A stretch of 64,000 bases of DNA. Source: Nocardia vinacea NBRC 16497. GTDB lineage: Bacteria; Actinomycetota; Actinomycetes; Mycobacteriales; Mycobacteriaceae. The translations under genes and the position numbers were made by a program. Positions 8,090 to 15,409 of this stretch are shown here, piece after piece; position 1 is the first letter of the stretch, and every line of letters begins with the position of its first letter. The notes below the pieces were generated by a model. The model had not been told where the DNA came from, did no database searches, and saw only the letters and a program-made list of their open reading frames with translations. Location: positions 1 to 64,000 of the forward strand of contig NZ_BAGN01000180.1 of the NCBI RefSeq assembly GCF_000308835.1, given 5' to 3'.

Positions 8090-8578
8090 TCAGTGCCCGG
8101 CGGTGAGGGTGTCTCCGTACAGCTTGGACACATGAAGCCTGATCACCAGTCGCTTGTCCTCGACCATGTTCGCCAGGAAAGTCGCTTCGTCCTCGGGGTT
8201 GTCGAATTCGGGGAACATCGAGAGCATTTCGCGGCCGGTGGCATCTCCGGGAGTAGTGCTGACGGGGGAGATTTCGGCCGCGCCCTCGGCGACCGCGAAA
8301 GTGAGCTGGTCAGCGCTGCTCACATAGAGCGCGGCACGCGGATCCCGGGTGAGCTGGCGTACTTTGACGCGATCGGCTGTCGAACCGATCGAGATCATGC
8401 GTGTGGCCGAATCCCATCTGTAGGCAACCGTCGACAGATGCGGGTGCCCGTCACGCTTGATCGTACCCAGCGCCCCCAGCCGATTAGCGCCGAGAAAACG
8501 CTCCAACCTCTCTGCGGAGAGTCGTGTCGGCGGCGCTCCGCGGCCTGGCTCGTACGAGGTTTCATGGTTGTCGGTCAC
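8090..8578 (-). CDS. PPOX/split-barrel flavin- or F420-binding protein
   Basis: A 162-residue protein of the pyridoxamine-5'-phosphate-oxidase-like split-barrel superfamily, which bind FMN or F420 and reduce or oxidise small molecules. Landmarks are LGALGTIKRDGHPHLSTVAYRWD, then STADRVKVRQLTRDPRAALYVS, the usual order of the barrel strands and phosphate-binding loop. GTG at 8578 is chosen because GGAGGA lies 6 bases before it. It is divergent from the HxlR gene 85 bases away and is probably that regulator's target. Confidence 0.82.
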   Translation of the reverse strand: MTDNHETSYEPGRGAPPTRLSAERLERFLGANRLGALGTIKRDGHPHLSTVAYRWDSATRMISIGSTADRVKVRQLTRDPRAALYVSSADQLTFAVAEGAAEISPVSTTPGDATGREMLSMFPEFDNPEDEATFLANMVEDKRLVIRLHVSKLYGDTLTAGH

Positions 8579-8601
8579 GGGCTGTCCTCCGCTGTCATGG
8601 T

Positions 8602-8622
8602 GCACTATTTGTAACTAAGTGC
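8602..8622. promoter_or_regulatory. Possible HxlR operator
   Basis: GCACT…AGTGC arms surround an A/T-rich TTTGTAACTA core in the short space between the divergent PPOX and HxlR genes. The arms are only 5 bases, so this is a tentative call resting on position. Confidence 0.3.
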
Positions 8623-8663
8623 ATGATCTGTCACCAGCACGTTCAGCGGAAGGAGGCACTTTC

Positions 8664-9107
8664 ATGTCCCAGGGGCACATTGATGTTCCAGCGCAGGTGG
8701 AGGCAATCGGTGTTGGCGAAGCTGAGGGCTCATCCATCGACAAGGCGTGTTCGGTGCTGGAAGTGCTCAACCGGATCAGCGGCAAATGGGCTATCGGCGT
8801 CTTACTGCTGACCACGCAGCGTCCGATGCGCTTCACGCATCTCGAGCGCGAAATCAAGGGTGTCAGTCGCCGAATGTTGACGCTGACCCTCCGCAACCTC
8901 GAGCGCGACGGTCTATTGGTCCGGACGGTCTATCCAACAGTGCCGCCCAGGACCGAATACGAAGCGACACCGATGGCCCGAGAGCTCTATGAGACGCTGC
9001 TGGTGTTGACGGGCTGGGCCGATCGTCACCGACACGAGATCGATTCGGCGCGTCGGGTTTACGACGAGCAGTCGACATCCCGGGCAACGTCAACAGGATC
9101 ACCATGA
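8664..9107 (+). CDS. HxlR-family transcription regulator
   Basis: A 147-residue winged-helix regulator. CSVLEVLNRISGKWAIGVLLLTTQRPMRFTHLEREIKGVSRRMLTLTLRNLERDGLLVRTVYPTVPPRTEYEATP is a textbook HxlR domain. The core Cys (about residue 29, ahead of VLEVLN) is in the position used by redox-sensing members, so an oxidative or electrophile signal is possible. AAGGAGG lies 7 bases before the ATG at 8664. It is divergent from the PPOX gene; the NmrA-like gene downstream on the same strand may also belong to the regulon. Confidence 0.87.
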   Translation: MSQGHIDVPAQVEAIGVGEAEGSSIDKACSVLEVLNRISGKWAIGVLLLTTQRPMRFTHLEREIKGVSRRMLTLTLRNLERDGLLVRTVYPTVPPRTEYEATPMARELYETLLVLTGWADRHRHEIDSARRVYDEQSTSRATSTGSP

Positions 9108-9272
9108 TCAAACGCCGGATGTTGACAGCATCAAACCTGCACTCCGCCAACGAATCCCACCTGACTCCGCATGTGGGTAGCAGTATCGGTAACAGGACCG
9201 CGCCGCCGCCCGTCTCTAGCGTCGAGTGCAACAGGAGATCGAGAAACGATCACCCAGCACAAGGAGTTTGGC

Positions 9273-10157
9273 ATGACGGGCAGAAAAGGACCGGTTCTCG
9301 TGATCGGCGCGACCGGACAGCAAGGCCGAGCGACCATGGCGCAGCTACTCGAACGCGGTTGGGAAGTACACGCATTCGTGCGCGATCTGGAGTCCCCCGC
9401 GGCGCACGCATTGCGCGGAAGCGGTGCCAATCTCATCGAAGGCGATCTCGACGACATCGCGTCGGTGCGGGCGGCCATGGACGGCGCCTACGGCGCCTTC
9501 CTGATGCTGACCATGATGACCGGCGCGCACATCACCGCCGAGGGTATTGCGGCCGAAGAGCGGCGGGGCAAGGCGGTGGCCGAGATCGCCGCGGCGTCTG
9601 GCATCGAGCATTTGGTGTACAGCTCACTGAAGGGTGCGGGCGCGAATTCAGGGGTCGAGTACTACGCGGCCAAGGAAGCGATCGAGGCGCACATCGAATC
9701 GCTGGACCTTCCGGCCACGGTATTGCGTCCGGTCTTCTTCATGGACAATTTCAACTCGTACAACCGCCCGGTGCTCGACGCGGACGGGCTCGTATTGAAT
9801 CTCGCTGTGCGAGCGGATATTCCGGTATCACTGATCTCGGTTCACGATATCGGCGGCTTCGCCGCCATCGCCTTCGACCGGCCCGCGGACTTCCTCGGCC
9901 GCACGGTCCCCATCGCAGGCGACCGGCTGACTCCGCCCCAGATCGCCGAAACCTTCGGCCGCACAGCAGGATTACCCGCCCGCAGCTTCCAGGTGCCGAT
10001 CGAACAGGTCCGCGCATTCGACGAGCAGGTGGCGAAGATGTTCAGCTACTTCAACGAGCGGCCCGACGAACCGCTGGATCTCGCGGCGCTGCGGGCGGAG
10101 CATCCGAAGCTGATGGACCTGGCAACCTGGCTGCGCGAAACAAACTGGAAGCCCTGA
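9273..10157 (+). CDS. NmrA-like NAD(P)-binding protein
   Basis: A 294-residue atypical short-chain dehydrogenase. VLVIGATGQQGRATMAQLLERG is the N-terminal dinucleotide-binding loop. HLVYSSLKGAG, GVEYYAAKEAIEAHIESL and ATVLRPVFFMDNF follow in the order seen in NmrA/HSCARG proteins, which often sense the NADP/NADPH ratio rather than catalyse. The catalytic Tyr-Lys pair is degenerate (YYAAK). AAGGAG is 7 bases before the ATG at 9273. It sits downstream of the HxlR gene and may be controlled with it. Confidence 0.82.
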   Translation: MTGRKGPVLVIGATGQQGRATMAQLLERGWEVHAFVRDLESPAAHALRGSGANLIEGDLDDIASVRAAMDGAYGAFLMLTMMTGAHITAEGIAAEERRGKAVAEIAAASGIEHLVYSSLKGAGANSGVEYYAAKEAIEAHIESLDLPATVLRPVFFMDNFNSYNRPVLDADGLVLNLAVRADIPVSLISVHDIGGFAAIAFDRPADFLGRTVPIAGDRLTPPQIAETFGRTAGLPARSFQVPIEQVRAFDEQVAKMFSYFNERPDEPLDLAALRAEHPKLMDLATWLRETNWKP

Positions 10158-10196
10158 AATCCACCGCGCGCATCGCGCCCGTGCCCCACTATCGAC

Positions 10197-10247
10197 CGAG
10201 AATGTATTGGTGGCGGCAAACATCGCCCCTCCACCATCACATTCTCG
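10197..10247. terminator. Hairpin between convergent genes
   Basis: The arms 10197-10213 and 10231-10247 pair at 15 of 17 positions (CGAGAATGT outermost, GGTGG innermost) around a 17-base loop. It lies between the ends of the NmrA-like gene and the convergent SnoaL-like gene, a normal place for a two-way terminator. Confidence 0.6.
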
Positions 10248-10307
10248 TCCGATGCTTTCGATAGTTATCCGCCGACCGTTCAGTCATCCGCGACCCGCGC
10301 TGCGGGC

Positions 10308-10781
10308 CTATGAGATGTCGGCCAGGTCGAGAACGGAGTTGGGGTAGGTGATGCCATCAGGGATGGGGGCGTCGGCCTGGTTCATCAGAAGGTCGCATTT
10401 GCGGCGGGCGATGACCCACGATCCGTTCTGCTGAATCAATCGGTCACGGTAGAGCGTTCGTGACCGATTGATGAGTTTCGGTCGATCGCGCATCGTCCAC
10501 TCGACGAATCCGTAACAGGTCCCCCAGATACCGTCGGCGTCCGCACCGACGACGTGATTGGTCATCGTGTGCTGGATCCAGGTGCAGTCGTCGTGGAACG
10601 GCACGAAGAACTCCAACCAGTGGTCGATCCCCGAGAACGGCATGCCCGGGTACTCCGCAACGACGTCGGGGGTGAACAGCGCCCGAAAGAGATCCCAGTC
10701 GCGCGTGTCGATCGCACGCGCGTATCCGTTCTGCAATCGCATCGCTTCGATCGCGATATCGGCCAGCTCGCTGCTCGTCAT
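10308..10781 (-). CDS. SnoaL-like/nuclear transport factor 2-like protein
   Basis: A 157-residue single-domain protein with the NTF2/SnoaL cone fold: a helical start (IAIEAMRLQNGYARAIDTRDWDLFRALFTPDVVAEYPG), then a sheet with HTMTNHVVGADADGIWGTCYGFVEWTM and a closing RTLYRDRLIQQNGSWVIARRKCDLLM. The family includes dehydratases, isomerases and cyclases, often on steroid or aromatic substrates. The ATG at 10781 follows AGGAGAGG. No neighbour reveals its substrate. Confidence 0.72.
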   Translation of the reverse strand: MTSSELADIAIEAMRLQNGYARAIDTRDWDLFRALFTPDVVAEYPGMPFSGIDHWLEFFVPFHDDCTWIQHTMTNHVVGADADGIWGTCYGFVEWTMRDRPKLINRSRTLYRDRLIQQNGSWVIARRKCDLLMNQADAPIPDGITYPNSVLDLADIS

Positions 10782-10948
10782 CTCAGCCTCTCCTGGTGCT
10801 CCGCTTGTTCCAGCGAGCAAACAGTATACCCATTTTTACTCTTTGGAGACTATTCAGCAGTTTGCGGACTTCAGCCAAGCCAGCGAACACTGCACGCCCC
10901 GGAACGGACCGGATCCGCCCTCGCGCTGGATGTCCGAGTGGTCGCCCG

Positions 10949-11019
10949 AACAAGATCAGGTGGAATCCATGGCGGCATCGCCCGAGACACCCCCGCCCCC
11001 AGTTCCACCTGATCTTGTT
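10949..11019. repeat. Perfect 17-base inverted repeat
   Basis: AACAAGATCAGGTGGAA (10949-10965) and its exact reverse complement (11003-11019) flank 37 bases. It lies in a 277-base gap between the start of the SnoaL-like gene and the end of the small-gene operon. It could be the terminator of that operon, whose last stop is at 11059, or a very small mobile-element remnant. Confidence 0.75.
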
Positions 11020-11058
11020 TCCTACCCCCGCCATATCATTACACTCTTATTGATAAGA

Positions 11059-11277
11059 TTACGGTCCGAGATAGAGACGTTCACACGGAAGCCTCGGGTA
11101 GCCGCTGGTGTCGCAGAGGTCGACGGTGACGGCGTCGATGTAATGCTGTGTCTGGTGCTCGCGTACGAAGATCAGCGCTGCGGCGAGGCAGGCGGCGAAG
11201 TCGAATCGGGCACCGTGCAGGAATACACTCAGATGCACATCGGGCTCTTCTGGGAGCGGAGATATGTGCTCGCTCAT
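11059..11277 (-). CDS. Small hypothetical protein, last gene of a four-gene operon
   Basis: A 72-residue protein beginning MSEHISPLPEEPDVHLSVFLHGARFDFAACLAAALIFVREHQTQHYIDAVTV. It is not recognised. An amphipathic helix in the middle and a short polar C-terminus are all that can be seen. The start overlaps the preceding stop by four bases (ATGA), so translation is probably coupled. Base composition and codon use are ordinary for the window. Confidence 0.6.
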   Translation of the reverse strand: MSEHISPLPEEPDVHLSVFLHGARFDFAACLAAALIFVREHQTQHYIDAVTVDLCDTSGYPRLPCERLYLGP

Positions 11278-11522
11278 GGGTTCTCGTTGTCGACAACGCT
11301 GACCGGCACGATATCGATTGCGTCCTCTTCGTCGCTGCGGTCGTAGTCCGCGCACCAACCGTCTTCATCTACCTCGATGATCCCGTCGGCGGTGTGGCGG
11401 AGTATGACGCTGTCGACCGGGGCGAGTGCCAACTTCTCTGGCGTGTGTTCGTGGAAGACCGCGAGCAACGCGGCAACCGACGGCGCGATCTCGGTCCTAC
11501 GTTGCCGTTCAACCTCACTCAT
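11274..11522 (-). CDS. Small acidic hypothetical protein
   Basis: An 82-residue protein, MSEVERQRRTEIAPSVAALLAVFHEHTPEKL…, with a very acidic C-terminal half (IIEVDEDGWCADYDRSDEEDAIDIV). It is unrecognised. It overlaps both neighbours by a few bases, which argues for a real, co-translated gene. The strong acidity could mean a nucleic-acid mimic or a partner of a basic protein, but this is speculation. Confidence 0.6.
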   Translation of the reverse strand: MSEVERQRRTEIAPSVAALLAVFHEHTPEKLALAPVDSVILRHTADGIIEVDEDGWCADYDRSDEEDAIDIVPVSVVDNENP

Positions 11523-11721
11523 GGCGCACAACTCCGATACCGCGGGCCTCGAAGTCGGCACGGTCGTCGACGACCCGCACACCGGCCCACGGGCACGGCT
11601 GCGGATTCGGCATGACCGGCGAATGGTCATCGAGGCGGCCGTCGACAAGAGGGACCATGCCCGCGCACAGCTGTGATGGACATGCCACCGACACCAACTC
11701 CCCCGTCTTGCGGCTGAACAT
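11515..11721 (-). CDS. Small cysteine-containing hypothetical protein
   Basis: A 68-residue protein with CPSQLCAG near the N-terminus and CPWAGVRVVDD near the C-terminus. Small proteins of this build, with a few Cys and a DDHSP-like stretch between them, recur near XRE/DUF397 loci in actinobacteria; a metal site is possible. The start is set at ATG 11721 with GGGA 6 bases upstream; ATG 11736 is an alternative. It overlaps the next gene by 8 bases. Confidence 0.5.
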   Translation of the reverse strand: MFSRKTGELVSVACPSQLCAGMVPLVDGRLDDHSPVMPNPQPCPWAGVRVVDDRADFEARGIGVVRHE

Positions 11722-11767
11722 TCCGATCCCGCACATGGACAGCTTTATCCATGGGCCACAAGCACAT

Positions 11768-12247
11768 TCAGGCATGCGCCGCCCTCCGTTGGATAGGCTG
11801 ACCGGCACAAGCGCGGATCGCGTCGATCACGACGAGACCGGAAGGCCGGAATGTGCATCGAGGCGGCTCGACCCAGCGCCGGAACTCGACACATTGATCT
11901 GTTGGCGAGGGAAGCGCGACGGTTCCTCCGGTCCGTACCACGGAGACATTGAGCCGGAACATCTCCGCGAACAAGCGCACGTCATCGGGTATGTCCGGTC
12001 TGATGAGAAAGCTCCAGCGACCCGAGCGCGGATGCGACAGAATCGGACCGATATCCGAATCACGCTGCTGCATATGGAATTTGACCGCTTGTCCGAGATG
12101 CGCGGGCATGATCAGCGCCCAGACATGCTCGGCTTTCATAATGATTCGGCCGAGGTGGGGTGGGTCGATCGTCGCGGGCAGATCACACACCCGCCGATAG
12201 AAGTGACAGCGGGAAACGGGGGTATCACCAAAAGCTTTGTGGTCCAT
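11768..12247 (-). CDS. Hypothetical protein, first gene of the small-gene operon
   Basis: A 159-residue soluble protein. The segment HVWALIMPAHLGQAVKFHMQQRDSDIGPILSHPRSGRWSFLIRPDIPDDVRLFAEMFRLNVSVVRTGGTVALPSP reads like a genuine folded domain of unknown function. The ATG at 12247 is used; an ATG at 12139 (MKAEHVW) is possible. It leads a minus-strand operon of four small genes divergent from the XRE regulator at 12466, a layout suggesting the regulator controls both directions. Confidence 0.6.
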   Translation of the reverse strand: MDHKAFGDTPVSRCHFYRRVCDLPATIDPPHLGRIIMKAEHVWALIMPAHLGQAVKFHMQQRDSDIGPILSHPRSGRWSFLIRPDIPDDVRLFAEMFRLNVSVVRTGGTVALPSPTDQCVEFRRWVEPPRCTFRPSGLVVIDAIRACAGQPIQRRAAHA

Positions 12248-12465
12248 CGCTTTTAGACCTCGGCTTGGTTGAAGTGGCTTGGGTACGCCCGGCCCCTTGA
12301 AACCCTGGGGAGTAGGAAGTTCTCTCCGGGCGCGTATTCAGGACACCACTCGACGCGCCGAAGCTCTACGGTCCAGAGGGAACTTTCCAACGAAAACCAG
12401 CAAAGTTCCACATTGGCTGTCAGTCTGGTTCCAAACACAACCGGATTCTTGGAGGGGCAAGACAG

Positions 12466-13344
12466 ATGGCTACAGGTTCGACGCTGCCGAGGCGTTTGCT
12501 TGGGCGCGAGCTTCATGATCTGCGGGAGAACGCTGGTATCACCATGGACGTGGCCAAAGCGGCCATCTCCGTTGGCAAGCAAACGATTTGGCGGATGGAG
12601 ACCGGGCAACCCGTGCGCCTGCGACTCATCGATATCGAAAGGCTGTGCCAGGTCTACGGGGCAACCGAGGAGAAGACCCAAGTGCTGCTCGGACTGACCG
12701 AGGAAGCGCAGGGCAAAGGATGGTGGCACGCCTACGGCGATGCCATCCCGAAGCACTTCGATCTCTTCGTCGGACTCGAACAGGCGGCTAATCGGCTGAC
12801 CACGTATCAGTCAGCTCTGATCCCTGGTCTCTTGCAAACACCCGAATATCGCCGTGCGGTGCTCTGGACGGAGTTCCCCAACGTCGAAACAGCGGAGATC
12901 GAGCGGCGGGTGGAGCTGTGGTCCCGGCGGCAAGCTCGGATCACAGATGATGAGAATCCAATCAAGTTGGATGTCATCGTGGACGAGTTGCCGTTGCGTA
13001 GACCGATTGGGGGACCTGCGGTAATGGCGGCTCAACTCCAGCATCTTGCCGAAGTCAGCCGGTTGGACAATGTGTCGGTTCGAGTCGTTCCAGCTTCAGT
13101 GGGCACGCACATGGGGCTGCTGATCGGTACGTTCGTCCTGCTCGAATTCCCGAAACATCCGACAGCCCACCTCACTGAACCGCCGATCGTGTACGTCCAG
13201 GGGTATACCGGTGCGCTGTATCTCGAGAAACCCGAGGAAGTACAGCAGTACCGAGACGCATACACTCGGCTACAGCGTTCGGCATTGGATGAGGCCGCCA
13301 GCCGACGCCTCATTCTCGAGATTGCAGAGGAGTTGACCCGGTGA
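12466..13344 (+). CDS. XRE regulator with DUF5753 (Scr1 type)
   Basis: A 292-residue DNA-binding protein. The N-terminal helix-turn-helix (LGRELHDLRENAGITMDVAKAAISVGKQTIWRMETGQ, about 11-48) is followed by the DUF5753 domain, whose markers are QSALIPGLLQTPEYRRAV, ERRVELWSRRQARI, LDVIVDELPLRRPIGG and IGTFVLLEFP. In Streptomyces such proteins pair with small DUF397 proteins as toxin-antitoxin-like or morphogenetic modules. GGAGGGG precedes the ATG. Its stop overlaps the first DUF397 gene. Confidence 0.88.
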   Translation: MATGSTLPRRLLGRELHDLRENAGITMDVAKAAISVGKQTIWRMETGQPVRLRLIDIERLCQVYGATEEKTQVLLGLTEEAQGKGWWHAYGDAIPKHFDLFVGLEQAANRLTTYQSALIPGLLQTPEYRRAVLWTEFPNVETAEIERRVELWSRRQARITDDENPIKLDVIVDELPLRRPIGGPAVMAAQLQHLAEVSRLDNVSVRVVPASVGTHMGLLIGTFVLLEFPKHPTAHLTEPPIVYVQGYTGALYLEKPEEVQQYRDAYTRLQRSALDEAASRRLILEIAEELTR

Positions 13345-13550
13345 GTATTGATCTATCGGGGGCACGGTGGTTCAAGAGCAGTCGCAGCAGCGGCAGTCAG
13401 GACTGTGTAGAGGTCGCCTTTCTCGATGGCAATGTCGTCGGGGTCCGGGACTCCAAGAATCCAGCTGGCCCAGCACTGGTCTTCACTCCTGCTGAGTGGG
13501 ACGCATTCACTGCTGGTGTGAACAACGGCGAGTTCGATCGTGGGCGTTGA
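13341..13550 (+). CDS. DUF397 protein, first copy
   Basis: A 69-residue DUF397 protein: SGARWFKSSRSSGSQDCVEVA, then VGVRDSKNPAGPALVFTPAEWDAFTAGV, the complete family pattern. It begins with GTG overlapping the regulator stop (GTGA). DUF397 proteins are the usual partners of DUF5753 regulators and may antagonise them. Confidence 0.87.
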   Translation: MSIDLSGARWFKSSRSSGSQDCVEVAFLDGNVVGVRDSKNPAGPALVFTPAEWDAFTAGVNNGEFDRGR

Positions 13551-13746
13551 CCTTTCCGGGGCGAAGTGGTTCAAGAGTAGCCACAGTGGCGGGGGCCAGG
13601 ATTGCGTAGAGGTGGCACATCTGGACAGGGGCATGGTCGGCGTACGGGACTCCAAGAACCCGACTGGTCCCGCGCTGGTGTTCACTCCTGGCGAGTGGGA
13701 GGCACTCACCGCTGGCGTCAACGATGGCGAGTTCGATCGGCCCTAG
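13540..13746 (+). CDS. DUF397 protein, second copy
   Basis: A 68-residue near-duplicate of the preceding protein (SGAKWFKSSHSGGGQDCVEVA…VGVRDSKNPTGPALVFTPGEWEALTAGVNDGEFDR). It starts with GTG inside the end of the first copy, an 11-base overlap. The two clearly arose by tandem duplication and have diverged in several surface residues, so the pair could act together or be specialised. Confidence 0.85.
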   Translation: MGVDLSGAKWFKSSHSGGGQDCVEVAHLDRGMVGVRDSKNPTGPALVFTPGEWEALTAGVNDGEFDRP

Positions 13747-13765
13747 CCGCTATGCTCGATAACAT

Positions 13766-13802
13766 GAAGGCCCTCTAACCGAACTCCCGGTCGAGGGCCT
13801 TC
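13766..13802. terminator. Bidirectional terminator at the end of idi
   Basis: GAAGGCCCTC (13766-13775) and GAGGGCCTTC (13793-13802) form a perfect 10-base stem. On the minus strand one arm lies in the last codons of the IPP isomerase gene and the other straddles its stop. On the plus strand it follows the second DUF397 gene. Confidence 0.75.
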
Positions 13803-14372
13803 TTGCTGTCTGCATGAGTGAAATCGGCTGCACGCGTGGCGATATCGAGGACGCCGCGTAGCCACGGGGTGTAGGAGTCGGGTGCCGCGGAGATATCTTC
13901 GAGCAACTCGGCGGGGTCGGCCCAGAGGCATTCGGAGACCTCGGGCGGATCGGGGCGGGGCAGGTCGTCGGATGTGACGCCGATCAGCACGTGGTCCCAT
14001 TCGTGCTCCACCTGATTGCCGCGTGGGTCGGCGGCGCGGTAGCGGTAGATGCCCACCTCGGTCAACTCCGTGACCGCTAGGTTCAACTCCTCCATCAGCC
14101 GGATCGATGCCGCTGCCAGCACGTCCTGGTCCGGGGGCGGGATGGCCGCAGCAAGTATTCGAAAGTCGTTGCGGAAAGCGGGTTTTGACTGCGGCGCGAC
14201 GTTGCAGCAAGATCCGTCCGGACGCGTCGTACAGCAATACCGAGAAGGCGCGGTGCAGTTGACCGGGCGCGCGGTGTGCCTCGGCCACGGAACGTGCTCC
14301 GATTGCGCGGCCGTGCTCATCGACCAGTTCGACGAGCAGAGTCTCACGATCGGTGCGAATCTCTGTGGTCAT
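13775..14372 (-). pseudogene. idi: Isopentenyl-diphosphate isomerase, type 1, with apparent frameshift
   Basis: Nudix-type IPP isomerase (IPP to DMAPP). The N-terminal part MTTEIRTDRETLLVELVDEHGR…LQRRAAVKTRFPQRLSNTCCGHPAP contains the catalytic-Cys motif NTCCGHP. The rest (DQDVLAAASIRLMEELNLAV…GNQVEHEWDHVLIGV…) continues in another frame and holds the metal-binding Glu residues. The frame switches at a run of five G (14133-14137 on the plus strand); removing one base restores a continuous protein of about 198 residues. It may be a sequencing error, a recent mutation or slippage. It is the last gene of the PKS operon, 23 bases after the UbiA gene, and would supply DMAPP for prenylation. Confidence 0.8.
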
Positions 14373-14395
14373 AATGATCGTGGCTCCATGGTCGC

Positions 14396-15409
14396 TCACC
14401 GTAGGCAGAACACGGCGGCCGCGGGCACGACGGCCGCCCAGGCAACGAGCGCGACCATGTATACGAACAGTTTCGCCTGCGATCGGACGAGCGGCATGGC
14501 ATCGTCCAGCGGCTTGCCCCAGGTGCCGAGCTGGGTCCGGCCCAGGTAGCCGATAACGATCGACACGCCAACGGCATACACGATCAATGTCCAGGTGAAT
14601 CCCGCCATGGCGACGACGGATCCGGCCACGAGTGCGGCGCCGACGGTGACCCGCGTCATCGACTCGAACAGCGAGACGCGCAGACCGAGCGCGACCACCG
14701 AGGTGCGGAATCCGTGCTCGGTGTCTTCCGGAATGTCTTCGGCGGTGTTCGCGACGAAAACTCCGGTGGTCGTCAGACCCAAGCCGAGAATGGCGATGAG
14801 CGCGGGGATTTCGATCGGTCGGTCGTACAGCCGGAGCACGACCACGCCCGGAAAGACCATGGTCATGAGGTAGGTCCAGGGGATCTGCCAGAATCCGGCG
14901 GCTTTGAAATGCCAAGGTGGCAGCGAATATTCGAGCAGCAACAGGGTTCCGACCGGAATGATCAGCAGCAGATCGAGATGCCAGGTCGCCACGGCGAGGT
15001 AGACGGCCGCGACACCGATGCCCGCGGTGGTGAGGTAGATCTGCCAGGCCACGAATCGCACGCCGAGATCTCGAACCATGCGGGAGAACTTGGATTTGTA
15101 TTCGACGTCCACCCAGCGATCGGCCAGGCAGTTGGCGACGTGCAAGAGTTGAATTGCGGCGGCCAGCATTACCGCGGCCACGATCATCGGCGCCGACCAG
15201 ATCTCGGCTCCGGTGTGCGCGCTGAACAGGACATCGGCCACCATGACCGCACCGGACATCGGCGCGATTTCGGGGCGGGTCAGCCACAGCGCGTAGTTGA
15301 TCTTCGTGCGCAGCGGCAGCGGACGCCCCTCCTCGCCGGGGCCCGCGGTGAAGATGCGGCGTAACTGTGCACGCAACGAGGCTTCCCCGCCGCTGACTGT
15401 GGTGGACAT
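14396..15409 (-). CDS. UbiA-family prenyltransferase
   Basis: A 337-residue integral membrane prenyltransferase with about eight helices. Both aspartate-rich motifs that bind the magnesium-diphosphate of the isoprenoid donor are present: NCLADRWVD at 93-101 (NxxxDxxxD) and NTAEDIPED near residue 215. It should attach a prenyl chain to an acceptor at the membrane; the acceptor is not known. The ATG at 15409 shares a base with the preceding stop (TGATG) and has AGGAG upstream, so it is translated with the reductase. The placement beside an IPP isomerase inside a PKS operon suggests a prenylated product. Confidence 0.87.
   Translation of the reverse strand: MSTTVSGGEASLRAQLRRIFTAGPGEEGRPLPLRTKINYALWLTRPEIAPMSGAVMVADVLFSAHTGAEIWSAPMIVAAVMLAAAIQLLHVANCLADRWVDVEYKSKFSRMVRDLGVRFVAWQIYLTTAGIGVAAVYLAVATWHLDLLLIIPVGTLLLLEYSLPPWHFKAAGFWQIPWTYLMTMVFPGVVVLRLYDRPIEIPALIAILGLGLTTTGVFVANTAEDIPEDTEHGFRTSVVALGLRVSLFESMTRVTVGAALVAGSVVAMAGFTWTLIVYAVGVSIVIGYLGRTQLGTWGKPLDDAMPLVRSQAKLFVYMVALVAWAAVVPAAAVFCLR

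Noticed and set aside
10783..11034. Small frames on both strands across the 17-base inverted repeat
   Set aside because: They arise from the repeat itself, lack ribosome sites and encode low-complexity peptides.
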